From Garcia nutans (lineage: Eukaryota > Streptophyta > Magnoliopsida > Malpighiales > Euphorbiaceae): DNA of 64,000 bases. Each line of letters opens with the position of its first letter. Position 1 is the first letter of the stretch. The notes under the pieces are model-generated. The model was not told the DNA's origin, searched no databases, and was given only the letters and a program-made list of their open reading frames with translations. Below are positions 41,842 through 54,475 of this stretch, piece by piece. The stretch spans positions 4,526,001 to 4,590,000 of the forward strand of contig CANTUV010000072.1 in NCBI GenBank assembly GCA_947685225.1, read 5' to 3'. The position numbers and the translations under genes were made by a program.

Positions 41842-43239
41842 TGTTAGCCAAAAGATCTCAATTTTAATCCTTGACAACTCAAATTGAATGACTTATTTAA
41901 CATGTGTTTAAAGAATCTTGTTGCAGGATTAGGTTGCTTCAAATAAAGTTGAACAGAGCATATTTAGCAGTCACACAAGGCATAGAGATGACCGCCCCAT
42001 TCAATTGAAGGATGAAACCATATCACAGTAGGGTTTGCGGTCAGAAACCCGATCACAATCGCAACCACACTCCCACAAGAGCGACTGTCCTAAATAATGG
42101 ACGAACGCAACAGTAGAAACCCAAATCATCCAAATTCCAGTAAGGTTCGTGGTAACAAGAACGGTGAAGAATATGGTCTCGCTCAACACTCTAGAGACCG
42201 CCTTTTAGTATCCGTGACCACACTGATGTTTGAAGAGAAATCTGCTTAAACTGACAGTAGTGTTTGAGTCCTAAGGTGGGTCAGGAAGTTTGATGCGAGT
42301 CTCTCAACTTGACCGCGAACAGGCACCTAGAGCGACCGCAACATTCATATTTAGGCGGACTTGCATTTTGCCCAGTTAAAGAATGCCATGTGTAATGACC
42401 GTTGGAAACCCACCTAAGCATTCAAAAAAGGGTGACCGCACCTATCCTATGCGCGACTGTCCTGACAACCACAACATGGGCAAGATTCCTATAACAGAGC
42501 ACTTAAATTTGACCATTGAAGCAAATTTGAATGCAGCGAGCGTACCTTGTCCAAGGGCGACCGCGTGAGACATGAACTCGACCATCCTTGTACCAAGGAC
42601 GACCGCAAACTGCTTCGAACAAGTCTATTAAAAAGGGTCTAAACTGCCAAGACTTAATTCTCACTTTCTATAACGGCTAGTCAGACCATATTGGCTATAA
42701 ATACATTGCTATTCTAAGAGAAAAAAAAGGAGAATAATAAAAAATCTTATAGCCAAGCAACATATTTTCTTTTGCTCCAATTTACATTTGAATTGTAATG
42801 AATGTTAAGTGTAAGCATTGAAAACACCATTGTAAAAGTTTGAGTGTGAGCTTGAAAAACACTTAGGTTGTGAGAGTAAGCCTAGAAAAACTCTTGTAAA
42901 CGTTGTGAGAGTGAGCCTAGTAAAACTCTTGTAAGTGGTTTGCGTGTCAGCCTTAGAAAAACACTTGTCAAGTTAGGTGTGAACTTGTGAAAACATCAAA
43001 GTTGGAAGTGAGCTTGTAAAACTTCAAAAGATTAGTGAGACCTTAACAAGTTGTTAAGGAAGTGGATGTAGGATTAAAGAAAATCCGAACCACTATAAAT
43101 CTTGTGCGTTCTTTCTTCTACTCACCACTCAACCATTTTTCTATTCCGCATTTCTTATTTGTTGAGTTTAAAATTTTCCATCATTTCTTGAGGAAACCAA
43201 TTGACCCCCCCCCCTCTTGGTTGCCATCTTGGGACAACA
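41842..43239 (+). mobile_element. Sirevirus 3' LTR
   Basis: The LTR is 1398 bp, TGTTAGCCAAAAG to GGGACAACA, with the poly-C then TCTTGG run near the end typical of Sirevirus LTRs. About ten GACCGC-type motifs lie between 42040 and 42610. A TATA-like GGCTATAAATA is at about 42692-42702, so the hairpin array at 42806-43026 would be in the transcribed leader. The base after the end begins ATTAT, a possible target duplication whose partner is lost. Confidence 0.85.
42806..43026 (+). repeat. Covarying hairpin array in the Sirevirus LTR leader
   Basis: About seven units with a period near 34 nt. The core is AG(C)(C/T)T(A)GAAAA and the flanks always pair, by different bases: AGTGT with ACAC(C) (42808), GAGTGT with ACACTT (42842), GAGAGT with ACTCTT (42872 and 42907), GTGT with ACAC (42943), and GAAGT with ACTTC (43006). 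The array ends about 210 nt before the LTR end. Confidence 0.75.
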
Positions 43240-43659
43240 ATTATGTCAATTGAGAAGATATTGTATTATCATTAATAATAAAAATAATGATAAAAATAAT
43301 AATGATGATATATAATTTGCACTTTTACTGCAACTTTTGACTTTTAAATTTTTTTTTTGTTTATCATCATTATTATTTCTACGCTACAATTATTGATCTT
43401 TCCTCTTCACATTCAAAATTTCCACAGTAGCACTGATTCACAAAATTGAAGGCAACGCGGCAACTCAAAACCGTTTCATCACTAATTTCCTATCCTTGCG
43501 TGTCTTGGTCTCAAGCTATTCCTTGTCAACTTTATACTAGCCAATAATCCTATATAAATCTCTTTCCATGCCACGACCTCATACAGAAGCCAGGAAATTT
43601 TCCACGAATTTTCAACTTCAACATCAAAATTCCTTTTAACAAATCCAATTTCCTTTCAA
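43240..43659 (+). promoter_or_regulatory. Upstream region of antisense gene 2 (T2)
   Basis: Non-coding DNA left of T2's gene 2; T2's gene 1 and 3' LTR are missing beyond the Sirevirus end. It includes AT-rich (TAATAA)-type sequence and a TATA box, TATATAAAT at 43551-43559, 101 bp before ATG 43660 and matching the box at 10862-10870. Confidence 0.6.
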
Positions 43660-44845
43660 ATGTCAATAATGACTGAACTCAATTTGAAGAAAATAAAAGT
43701 TCTATTTAAAAATATGAATGCCATTCATTGGAAACAAATATCTTGGTCTAAAATCAATACTTTGAAGTGTTTTCAAAATATTAATTCGGACCATTCTTTT
43801 TTACATGTCATGGCTTCATTTTGGAATGTGAGTTCTAGGACATTTAAGATTAATGGCTTTGAGATATGTCCCATGATTGAAGAGTTTGAGGGCATCCTTG
43901 GATATCCAAGCAATCAACCAATGACATTACCTATATTGATTTCCATGGCTCAACAAAAGATGCAAATGTTATTTCAACTTTCAAAGCCCAAAGTTCTACA
44001 GTTGATGAGAGGTGAGAAGATTCTACTTGGTCCCATTATTGACTTTTGTATTTCTCACTTGGCTCCTACTAAGGCATGGGGATGGATGCTTTGTCTATGC
44101 CTACTTAACCAATTTTTACTTGTTGCTTTTGATGGCGATATTGATCCACGAGTATTGGATATCATGGACCAAATGGAAGGAGGCCTGTCACGGATACCCA
44201 TGATCTTAGTGAGACTTTAGTTGGACTACACCAACTTAAATTGGGATTATCAAAGAGATTGGCTGGGAGTCCATTGCTACTTATGGTAATTACCTAAACT
44301 GCCCTTTTGAGTTTTCAATTTAGGTCTCTTTTTTCTTCTCTTTTTCTTTTTTTATATATGGCTCTAATTTTTGCCTAGTTTGCCCTTGCTGGTTTTTGGA
44401 ACAAGCGAGCTGTCCTAGTTTTTTTTGCTTAGGCCGTCCTTGTAGATTTTTGACCTAACGGACCTTTTTTTTGTTCTTACAGATTTGGCTTCAGGAGCAT
44501 CTCTGCTTGTTTGACACTCCATCTATGGATTTCACCATATATCTACCACGACATCATTATGCTAGGAAACTACTCCATCCTACTTCTTCATATGCTGACT
44601 GGGTTGACTGGATCCACTCATGCGCTGAAGTCAACATCCGTTGGTTAGTACCTTGGTGGAAGATTTCTCATATCACCATTCGAATGTACTCGATGTATGT
44701 TCCTCTTACTGCTCTTCATCGAGGTACTTGTTATGATCCTCGCCGGCTTGACCGTCAGTATGGAGCTGAGCCTCGAGATTTTAATTTTACTCTTGATTTG
44801 GACATGCCTTGTCTGACTGAAACCTACTTGGATCGGCTAAAGTAA
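43660..44845 (+). pseudogene. Tat antisense gene 2 (T2), two exons
   Basis: Exon 1 43660-44285 (MSIMTELNLKKIKVLFKN, MNAIHWKQISWSK, FKINGFEICPMIEEFEG, ILGYPSNQ). The intron has a GGTAATTACC donor and TTCTTACAG acceptor. Exon 2 starts at 44483 (IWLQEHLCLFDTPSMDF, SYADWVDWIHSCAEVNIRW, YDPRRLDRQYGAEPRD). This is the best-preserved exon 1 of the three copies. A 1-nt deletion near 44210 shifts the end of exon 1, and a TAA at 44843-44845 cuts off the last dozen codons found in copy 0. Function unknown; see the entry at 9309-10765. Confidence 0.75.
44362..44460 (+). repeat. Degenerate hairpin units in T2 gene 2 intron
   Basis: Two weakened units of the intron hairpin family. The second (about 44427-44459) still pairs TTAGG with CCTAA, a pairing not seen in T1. 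The first has lost its right arm. Confidence 0.5.
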
Positions 44846-45127
44846 AGCTGTCCTGCATGCTACACTTATCATCTGCCATAGATTTTACATTTGTCAATTT
44901 CTCTAGAAAAAATATTGTTAGGATGTAAAAATAATGAAAGTAGTAATAAGAGATGTTTCTTTTCCTTTCATAATTTGTCATCACCTTTTGCTATTGTGTT
45001 TATTCATTTTATCCATATTTGTTCAAATACTTAAAATAGTGCATGTAGAATAATTTTAATATTAATTCTATTTTATTAAATTGGGGAACAACCAAACATA
45101 AAACCAGCATACATAAGATCACTCCTG

Positions 45128-45277
45128 TTGCCAACTAGCCCTTTCGCGTTTTCTAATTGATGATTTTCTCTCATTTAGCCCTAATTGTTGCCTAGCCCGC
45201 CCTTTCAGGTTTTCAGAACTAGCGGACTACTCTAAATTTTGCCTAGGCTGCCTTTTTGGGTTTTCAACCTAGCGAGC
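45128..45277 (+). repeat. Hairpin units downstream of T2 gene 2
   Basis: Three units parallel to 18244-18384. The one at about 45246-45274 keeps CTAGG with CCTAG and an inner GCC...GG stem; the one at about 45192 has lost its match (CTAGC with ACTAG). Confidence 0.6.
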
Positions 45278-45305
45278 TCTTTTTCTTTTTCTTTTTTATG
45301 TATAA

Positions 45306-46559
45306 AACCTCTTCAACCTGTTAATGTTCACTGGATCACTAAACTCATTCCTATCCATGTTTGATAACTTAACTGCACCCTTGTTCATGACTTGTTTCAC
45401 AACATATGGCCCTTCCCAACTAGGCCTTAATTTCCCTCTTGGATCAGAGACATTAGGCTTACATTGTTTCAACACTAAATCACTGACTTTGAGTTTTCTG
45501 ATCTTAACCCTTCTATTATAGGCTCGAGCTATCTTCCTTTGATACAGTTGATGATGATACAGTGCTTTTAACCTTCTCTCCTATAGTAAAGATAACTGTG
45601 TGTATCTGCTCACTACCCACTCTTTCCCAGGTAGTTTAGCTTCCAAGACCACTCTCAATGACTTCATCTCAATTTCAATTGGCAACATTGCTTCCATCCT
45701 GTAAACTAAAGAATGGTGTCATTCCAGTCAGCGTTCGCACACTTGTTCTATATCTGCACAAAGCAAAAGGAAGCATTTCTGACCAATCCCTATATGTCTT
45801 GGTCATCTTGGGTAGAATTTGCTTAATTGTCTTGTTTGTTGCTTCTACTGCACTATTAGCCTTTGGTTTATAAGGAGAGGATCAGTGATGATGGATTTGG
45901 TACATCGAGAATAAGTCCTTAACTGCACCTTGAAACTGTACCCCATTGTCTGATATCACACTGTGTGGGACCCCATACTGTAGATGAGATTCTTTTTGAT
46001 AAATTTAGCCATTTGTCTTGCCCCCAGTTCGTTGAAAGATTCGGCTTCGACCCATTTTGAAAAATAATCTACAACTACTATAATGAAACGGTGATAGTTT
46101 GAGGCTGTCGGATGTATCTCTCCTATAATGTCAATTTCCCAAGTTGCGAAGGGCCACGGTGAAGACATAGAATGCAATTCTCCAGGAGGTATGTGATTCA
46201 AATTGCCATACATCTGGCATTACTGGCACTTCTTCACAAACTTAATACAATCTCTCTCCATTTTCAGCCAGTAGTAACCTTATCGAATTATCTAACCAAG
46301 TGTTATCCACCTTCATAATCATCAGGGTTTCCAAACCAAAGATACATGCTTCATACTTTACCATATTATTGGTTGCCCTAAATTTCAACTTCTTGGCTAA
46401 AGGGATAAATTCCCCTTCGGGCAATTCTAGTATGACTCTCAAACCTGCTCCTTTCCTATTCACTGCGCCGTCAAAATACATTTTCCATCCTTGTACTTCT
46501 ATGGCCTCTAAATATTCATATGGAAATTCCAAAGACTACCTCTTCGCTATCTGATAATG
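45306..46559 (-). pseudogene. Archaeal-type RNase H and integrase of T2, internally deleted
   Basis: Archaeal-type RNase H starts well, with the catalytic Asp kept (YFDGAVN) and the Glu motif mutated (NNMVKYEACIFGL). After MKVDN (about 46300) the sequence jumps to the integrase zinc finger region, losing about 560 bp relative to T1: the rest of that RNase H and the start of integrase. Integrase continues with MYGNLNHIPPGELHSMSSPW and IDIIGEIHPTASN. A stop precedes the SSPYKPKAN region, which T1 lacks. It is inactive. Confidence 0.8.
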
Positions 46560-47087
46560 GTTGTTGGGCCAGGAATTCTACCACTACTCTACCTTTGATT
46601 GTTTTCCTAGTTACATACTCAATCTCAAATTCTTTCAATATTATCAACCATCACCCATCCTTCCCAATCAAAGAGGGTGTCTCCCTTAAGTACTTCATCG
46701 GATTCAACCTGGAAATTACTTGCACACTATAAGATTGAAAGTAATACCACAACTTCTTAGAAGACCAAACCATTGCTATACAGGTCTTTTCAATGATACT
46801 ATACTTAATTTCATAAGGTAGGAGCTTTCTACTCAAATAGTAAACTGCATGCTCAATCCCTAACTCATCTACTTGGGCCATCATGGCTCCTATTGACTCT
46901 TCTTCTACTGCTAAGTATAGTAACAAGGTTTAGGTGGTTTCAAAACAAGTGGATTTAGCAGATACTCCTTTATTCGCTCAAAGGCCTTTTGACACTCTTC
47001 ATTCCATAGGACTAGCTGACTCTTTTTAAGCAATTTGAAGATAGGTTCACAGATTGTGGTGAGCTTTGCCATAAATATGCTAATGTA
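46560..47087 (-). pseudogene. RNase H region of T2
   Basis: Open from 46926 to 46651 with LLYLAVEEESIGAMMAQVDE, AVYYLSRKLLPYE and YSIIEKTCIAMVWSSKK. It keeps CAA codons where T1 has TAA. A frameshift near 46930 separates it from the RT thumb, and another near 46555 from the next domain. Confidence 0.8.
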
Positions 47088-49679
47088 CTATAATTTGCCA
47101 ATGAATCCCCAAACTTCTCTCTCCATCTTAGGGGCTGCCATATCTCTGATTGCTTTAACTTTGTTAGGGTCAATCTCAATGCCATTTGGACCAATCACAT
47201 GTCCCAACATTTTGCCTGAGGTAACCCCAAACACAAACTTATTTGAGTTTAGCCTTAGCTTATACTTCACTGCTCTATCGAAGAATAGTTCTAAGTTTTG
47301 GAAGTGTTGTTCCCTTGTATCTGATTTCACCATCATATCATCAACATACACTTCAACTTCTTTGTGCATCATATCATGAAATAATGTGGTGGCCATCCTT
47401 TGATAGGTTGCTCCAGCATTCTTTAACCCAAATGGCATTACCCTATAACAAAATATACCCCATGTAGTATTGAAAGTAGATTTGGCTTTATCCTCTTGGG
47501 CCATTAACACTTGGTTGTACCCAAAAATTCATCTACAAACGAGTGTAGCATGCTAGAGGCTGCACTATCAATAAGGACATCTATATGGGGTAAGGGAAAA
47601 TCATCTTTAGGGGAAGCCTTGTTTAAGTCTCTATAGTCCACACAAACCCTAATTCTTCCATCTTTCTTTGGCACGGGTACTATGTTGGCTAGCCAGTCTA
47701 GATAATCTATCACTTTAAGGAACTTTACTTGTATTTGTTTAGTGACCTCTTCTTTAACCAATTCAGTCCATTCCAGCCTCAAACGCCTACGCTTTTGTTT
47801 GACAGGTTTCAAGTGAATGTCAGTAGGAATAAGATGTTCGGCTATGTCTCGATCTATTCCAGGCATAACCTTATAAGACCAAGCAGATACTTCTTCATAT
47901 TTTTTAAATATTTTTTCAAATCTCTCTCTCTTCTGGAGAAAGGTCGGATGCTATGCTAATATTTTTAGGATTTTTGGTTGTTCCCAAATTTAATGATTGT
48001 GTATCAACAGAGTTAATATTAATGATGCTCATGTAACCACTATTTGAATATATGCAACCATCAAGAGAAACATCACATAAGTAAGAAAAATCATAATTTA
48101 TTACATTCATTTTGGAAAAGAAAACATCATCATCCTCATATAAAGCAGACAAATTAAAATTAAAATCAAAATCATTGTTCTCAAAATCATAAAGCAGAAC
48201 ATCTTCAAACTTCTCTTCAACCAGGGCAGCAATCTCTCTAGAGTCTTCTTAGCTTTTAGGACAACTTCCTTCTCCCTTTCTGGATTGGGCTCCTTATCAG
48301 CTGGCAGGGTGAGTTCTTTCTTCACTTGTTCCACTATCTTGGCAACATCAGCAAAAATTTCAAAACCCAGGATCAACTTTCCTATAAACATGATTAGCTC
48401 GGGCTTTTCTTGGAGTGGTCCCATGTTTGGAGCTTTGACGAAGATCTCTTCAAGTGGTGGGAAGCTCATCTTCTCATTCTTCTTTGGCTGGACATCTTTG
48501 TCAGTTTCTTCATACCCTAACCCTTTCTTGGAAGTTTGAGTTTTGAAATCTGGAATCTTTGTCACACCGGCCAAGACCAGCTCCGGGAAGGTAGCTCATG
48601 TTCTTCATCATGTTCAAGACCTTAGAGTCCACTACTTCATCATCAAAAATTATAGCTACTTGTAAACTATTGAGAGGCCCCTCTACCATTAGAGCATTAA
48701 CAATCTCATTATCTTAAGCCTCGATGACTACCGTCTCATCTCCGTTAGGGAACTTGATCTTTTGATGAAGGGAGGAAGGAACTCCACAGAGAGGATGAAA
48801 TCACAGTCATCCCAAAAGTAAAGCAAAAGTAATAGGCATATAAAAAACAACAAATTCAACAATAGATTCAATTGGACCAACCTTCACAACAGCTTTGAAA
48901 GTCCCTTCGACATGCCTCTTGGTATTGTCATAAGCCCTAATGGTTAACTCGGTTGGGCTTAGATCTCTTGTTGACATAGCTAGCTTTGTTAAAATTTTAA
49001 ATGGGCAAACATTTATGGTGGACCCATCATCAACCATTATTCATGGAGTCCTTTTTCCTTTGACTTCTACTTTGATAAAGAGAGGGAGGATGTGATCTCT
49101 CCCCTCTTCCGCTAAATTTGCATCTGAGAAAGATATCATTCCCATGTCAACTTCACTCTTCTTTTGAACCTCTTCACACTTCATTACTCCTTCAACTTTT
49201 ATGCAATTAATCAGTTCCGCTGGTGTTATAGAGGTGGAAAGTGGCATGCTAGCCAAGGCCTTGGCCATAGTTTCACAATGCTTCTTAGAAGTAGCCAATA
49301 AGTCCCAAATGATGACACTTGCTTGGGTTCTTTTTAACTGCTTAAGCATAGTATCATCTTCCTCTTCTTTGTTTCCCACTTTGACTTCCTTTCCTTTATT
49401 AGTTTATACTTCCTTAGGCGGTGGCCTTGCATAAGGCTTACCAGACCTAGTGTTCATCACTTCATCTTCTTCAGGCTCGGACCAGGTCCATTCCTCCTTC
49501 TTGGGTACAAGATCATCACCACTATCGCTTGAATCCCAAAACCCATTCATAACACAGATTGTTACTTCTTTACCCACCATAGCTTGTTCAACTTTGCTAA
49601 ATACCACTTCTTCCTTGGTTGCTTCTCCACCCATATCTTGGAAAGAAGACATGACAAAACTTTCATGCAAACCTCCTCC
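47088..49679 (-). pseudogene. Protease and reverse transcriptase of T2
   Basis: Fragments in order: protease (MVDDGSTINVCPFKIL, 48807-49037), G-patch-like KKGLGYEETDK, acidic linker, RT N-terminus (MPGIDRDIAEHLIP, VPVPKKDGRIRVCVDYRDLN, FVDEF), a frameshift at about 47510, then MAQEDKAKSTFNTTWGIFCY and the active site YVDDMMVKS (about 47330). Motif-A Asp, lost in T1, is kept here. At least five frameshifts or stops are present. Confidence 0.8.
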
Positions 49680-50975
49680 AATCATGAAGGTCGTCGGTGG
49701 TGGTACTCTATTAAGCCTTGGCAATGGATTGCCTTTGGTGTTTGGCTTGTTGGGCTCGGTCAGCTTCCCACTATCAATCAAATTTTGGATCTTATGCCTC
49801 AATCTTACACATCTATCCGTGCCGTGCCCTTGCATTTGATGAAATTGACAAAATGCCTTAGTGTCAAAATTAGGTGGGAGATGGTTAAACAAAGGATGAG
49901 GATTTAAGGATTGTAACAATCCCTTATTTCGTAGCTTATTGAGGACCCAAGACAATGGCTTCCCCAATTCTAAAAACTGCCCTCTTCCTCTTTGGCCAGT
50001 AGCATTAACACCATCTTCCTTTTGCATGCTTTAGTTACTAGACTGGTAGTTTCCTTTCTTATTCCTTCTTGTTGAAAAGTGATTCTTCTCTCTTTCCTAC
50101 TCTTCAATATGTAGACCAGCTTAGAGAATATCTTTGAAATCCCGGATGAGTGTATGAGACATCCTTTCATGAAGACTAGGCAACACCCCTCTCACAATCA
50201 TTCTTATTTGATCAGATTCATCGGGCCTCTTTTTGAGCAATGTAGCCTTATTCCTCAACCTCTTCATATAATCCACGAAATTCTCATTTGGCCTTTGTCT
50301 AATGGACTCCACATCTATTAGAGTAACTTCTAATTCAACATTGTATCCATATTGTTGGATGAAGGCCTTGTATAGCATATCCCAACTCTTTTGTGTGCCA
50401 TCATATAAGGTATTGAACCAATTTTGGATAATAGGATCCAATAAGAGCATAACGTACCTTAGAGTTTGAGCATTAGTAGCCCAGGCAGACTACATAGCAG
50501 TGATATACTGCTTTAAATGAAGGTGAGGATTTTTGGTTCCATCAAACTTTGCAAAGGATGGTGTCTTGAACTTGTACGAAACTTCTTCATCTAACTCAAA
50601 CAATTTGTCAACTTCGGACATTTGTTCGGTTTTTAGCTTCTTTTCAAACTTCTTTTCTAGGTCAGCATCTGAAGTTTTAGTTTTCTCCATAGCTGATCTT
50701 TCAACAACCTTTGACTCTTTCTTCTTGTCTTAAGGATCTTGGAAGTATTGAGCCCAATCATCATCATCATTAATGATCACATTATCATCATCAAAAGCCA
50801 CGTCACCAACTTTAGCCTACCCCTTATCTTTCTTGGTGCTTGCGGATGCTTCAGCATTGTTCCCAATCATTGTAGTCATTTGATTCTTCATGATCTCAGC
50901 TAGGGCCCCCTTTAGTTCTTCCATTTTAGCATTGAGGGCGTTGTCCACCATTCTTTGAATTTATTCAGGCTCCAT
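49680..50975 (-). pseudogene. gag of T2
   Basis: The ATG at 50975 begins MEPE, then a TAA where T1 has CAA. Capsid motifs survive (FAKFDGTKNPHLHLKQYI, WFNTLYDGTQKSWDML, FIQQYGYN), as does the zinc-knuckle-like CQFHQMQGHGTDRC. Multiple stops are present near 50735, 50455, 50085 and 50030. The segment GGGLHESFVMSSFQD shows the gag-protease join that a TGA interrupts in T1. Confidence 0.8.
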
Positions 50976-51073
50976 TGCTTTTAGTGAAAAGTGATTGAGT
51001 GACTGCTAGATTCTTCATCTCCAGCGTAGGTCGGATTGTCGTAAGCTTTTGAACTGTGGTAATCCAGGGCTGT

Positions 51074-53382
51074 TGTAATATCCTCATGTATGCCTTAGAA
51101 GTTTTGATTATGTTGTTGGTTAAAAATGTGATTGAATGTATATGTTATGTGATAAGAAAAGAAATTGGAAGAGAAAGCTTAATCATATGTGTTTTGGGAA
51201 AGAAAAGAGGGTTTAGAGAGAAGTGTATATGTTGTTTATATGATGATATATATAACATATAAGTTGGTCAAGGGAGAGACAATGCAAGAAGATATTTTCA
51301 TTTGTGTTAGGTGAAATTACTTATATGGGCACATAAGAGACAAGAGTTAAGTTAAATGGATGAAGGGCATTTAAGAAATTGTCTTGTTAAATTGTGTGGT
51401 GGAGATTTAAAGAAGAAGAAATGGTTGATTTGTATTCATTTTTCTTTTCTTCTCATGTGTGTGCCGGCCATTGAAGAAAAGAGAGAGCAAGAGAGGTGTT
51501 CTTGATGCTAGAACCAAATTGAAGAAGGAATCAAGGGATTTGGTTAGAGATTTGTGGAATTTCTTCATTTAAGGTAAGTACTCTCTTGTTTTCCTTTGTT
51601 AATTTTGAAGTTGTGTCTAAGATGAATTATAATTTGTTGATGTGATGATTTGGTGTGTTTGATATGTGTTTACAAGTGTTAAAATTGATTGTAAGTTAAA
51701 AGATTGAATTGGTGTTGATTTGGTTGTGAAGATTGTAAGCTTAAGTGGATGTTGATAGTAGAAGATCAAGTGTGAAGTTGGTTTTAGGGTTTGGAATTGG
51801 TGAATGATTTAATGTATGGTTAATATGAATATTGTGTTATACATGTAAAATAAGTGTTAGTGACTTTTATTACATCCATTTGAATGAGTTTGTGTTGTGC
51901 ATAAGGTGTTAGAATGAATTTAGAAGAGTGTTGGCTTTGGTTAGGGTTTGTTCATGAGAGACACGGCCAAGACTTAAGATTTTGGAGAGACACGGCCAAG
52001 TCCATGGAAATTTGGCCATGTGTGTGAGATTTTGGAGAGGACACGGCCGTGTCTCATGCCAGTGTCTGCTACTGCCAATTTGTTTTGAGAGACACGGCCA
52101 CAAGCTTGGCCGTGTCCCTTGGGTGTGTTGGTTACTGTGTTTGGTTTTTGTTCTTCATACATGATTGAGTTTGAACTTACAATTGATAATGCATATGATA
52201 CTACATGAACAAGGGTTTGTACTATGCAATGTGAGTCTTGTGAATGGTAATGTGTTATATGAATATTGGACTTTGAAATGTTATTTCAATAATGCTATAT
52301 GTATAATATGAATTGAGATATGAAATGATATGAAGCCATTGTGTTTGGCTATGATGATTCTACTGGAAGAACATAAGGCGTGTTTGCCTAATTGATGATG
52401 AGATTTGAGAATAAAATGATACATGAATTGTGTGGCTAAGGTGTTATTCCATTTTCAGAGTTTGTTATTGGTGGCATGCCTAATAAGTGTAACAATCTCT
52501 TGAAGTTAGGTTGGATTGAATCCTTGAAGCCTAATTGAGATGTTACCACCCTTGAAGCTAGGTTGGGTTGGTTCTTGAAGCCAAGTTGGGTTGATACTTA
52601 GCATGCTTTGTTCCCCTTGAAGCTTGGTTGAACCTAATCCTTGAAGCCTAGTTGGGTTTATGATATGATAAATGTGATAACAAAACCAAAGCATTAACTC
52701 TGAAAATTGAATGGCATATTAGTGTGTCTTGGGCCCATGCTTGTCTTTGTTTAATGTGAGTCATGATTTGTTTAATGCGATTCATGAATGATAACATGAT
52801 TGATAAATGTGGTTTATGGAATATAAAAGTGTGTTGTTGGCTTTACATCTATAATGTTGTTTTTATTAATAAGGTGTGTGGCATTGCATTGCACTAAAGC
52901 ATAACATTAGCATGATTTGTCTTACTAAGCCCTTGGCTTAGCGCGATAGTTTTAATCGTGCAGGTGATAGAGTTGAACCCGAGAGCTCTTTGAGACCGAG
53001 TGAAAGTAGACATTGAATAGTTGATTTTGGGACTTAAAGATCAGAGCAGAACTGCCAATAATGTATAACTCTTTTATAATTTATAAAGTATTGTTTATAA
53101 TATAAATATACGTATATTTGTAAATATGGATTTAAATGTTTTCATATGTGTAAATCTTTTATAAATTCCGCTGCGTATCAACTAAATATATATATATATA
53201 TATCTATTTTGTTTTACATTACAAGTTGATTACTTATTATCTTTAATGTATAATGATAGAGGTTATAGTATCATATAAAATGTTTTGAATGTTAAGAAAA
53301 TCCGTAGCGTCCCTATGTTTAGTGCATGTATACTACATTGTGGTGGTTGTAGTGTGCATGTATTGGATGTGGGGGTGTTACA
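51074..53382 (+). mobile_element. Chromovirus solo LTR in the T2 leader
   Basis: This 2309-bp LTR (TGTAATATCC to GGGTGTTACA) is flanked by a perfect duplication GCTGT at 51069-51073 and 53383-53387. T1 carries the same site uninterrupted (GGGCTGTGAG near 24715), so this is a clean insertion followed by LTR-LTR recombination. It belongs to the family of 28652-38447 but is more diverged: GTAAGT near 51573, ACACGGCC block 51955-52120, CTTGAAG block 52500-52660, hairpins 52925-52961. Confidence 0.95.
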
Positions 53383-53387
53383 GCTGT

Positions 53388-54460
53388 GAGCCAGAAAGGA
53401 TTAATGATATGTGATGTGATGCATGTATGCATGTATGCACAAACAATAAACAAAAAAGGATAAATAAGATGTTCTTTCTAACCTTATAACATCAACACAA
53501 GAATGGCGAGTCTCTTTTCCTAAGTAATATTGTTAAAAAAATACCAACATGGGGCATCTTGTTTTTGAATAATTCCCTCGGACATTTCAACCAATAGTTA
53601 TATTAAAAATGGAAATCAGTTCATGATAATTTTCATTAATTAGGTTTCAATCCATTCAACCAACTAAAGTAGCTTTTATTCTATATTGGAATAAAACTAA
53701 ATTGAGAGGTTTATTATAAATATATTTCTCACTTGAAAAAGTAACTAATGATTCATGCCAAAAACATGCCCATGATTAATAATTCTTAGTATAAACTAGG
53801 CTCACAATTGATTTTTGGTATTCCATAATTGACCTAAATAATTTGTAAGCTCTTTCAAAAGGTTATAAAATGCAAAAATAGGTTTGTTTGAAAAACCCAT
53901 TGTAAAAAAGATTTTTAAAAAAAGTGGATTTTTGACTTTGTATTTGAGTCATAAGAAAAGAATTTTTATTTATTTATTTTTAAAAAAGTTTTATGTCCAA
54001 AGACCACCTTGAAAAGTTTTGAAAATAGCTTTGGTCTTTTGGATTTTAGAGAAAAATTTATTTTGAGCTTACAATTTACTTAGGTCATATTAGAAAAAGA
54101 ACAAACCAAATAAGCCATGATTTGAACCAAGATAAATTAACCATAGTCAAACAACAAGCATTTGGGGTAAAAACCTAAGGAAAGTAACTAGGCCAATTAC
54201 ATGAGCTTTAGTCTTTGAGTTAAAAGGCTTAGGTTCCCATAGCAAGTATATACCAATTGGTACAAGGCTATGAGTGGTTATGCCATGCTCGATCTCCATA
54301 CCTTGAGTGAAAGTATGGTATCCCTCACATAACACAACACGGATAACACGGGCATCCTAACTCACGCACACTATACAATCTAATATGATGAAATGGATAA
54401 TATCATGATAAGAAAGAATATAATAATATAAAGACTAACAAAATCAACTTCTATTATCAT
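53388..54460 (-). other. Untranslated leader of T2
   Basis: Aligns with 24720-25780 of T1. There is no credible coding frame. The best conserved stretch is near 54215-54365. Confidence 0.6.
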
Positions 54461-54474
54461 CAGTGGAGTCGCCA
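54461..54474 (-). promoter_or_regulatory. Primer-binding site of Tat T2
   Basis: Minus strand TGGCGACTCCACTG, then ATGATAA instead of T1's GGGATAA, one base inside the LTR end. The pairing beyond 14 nt has decayed. Confidence 0.7.
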
Positions 54475-54475
54475 C

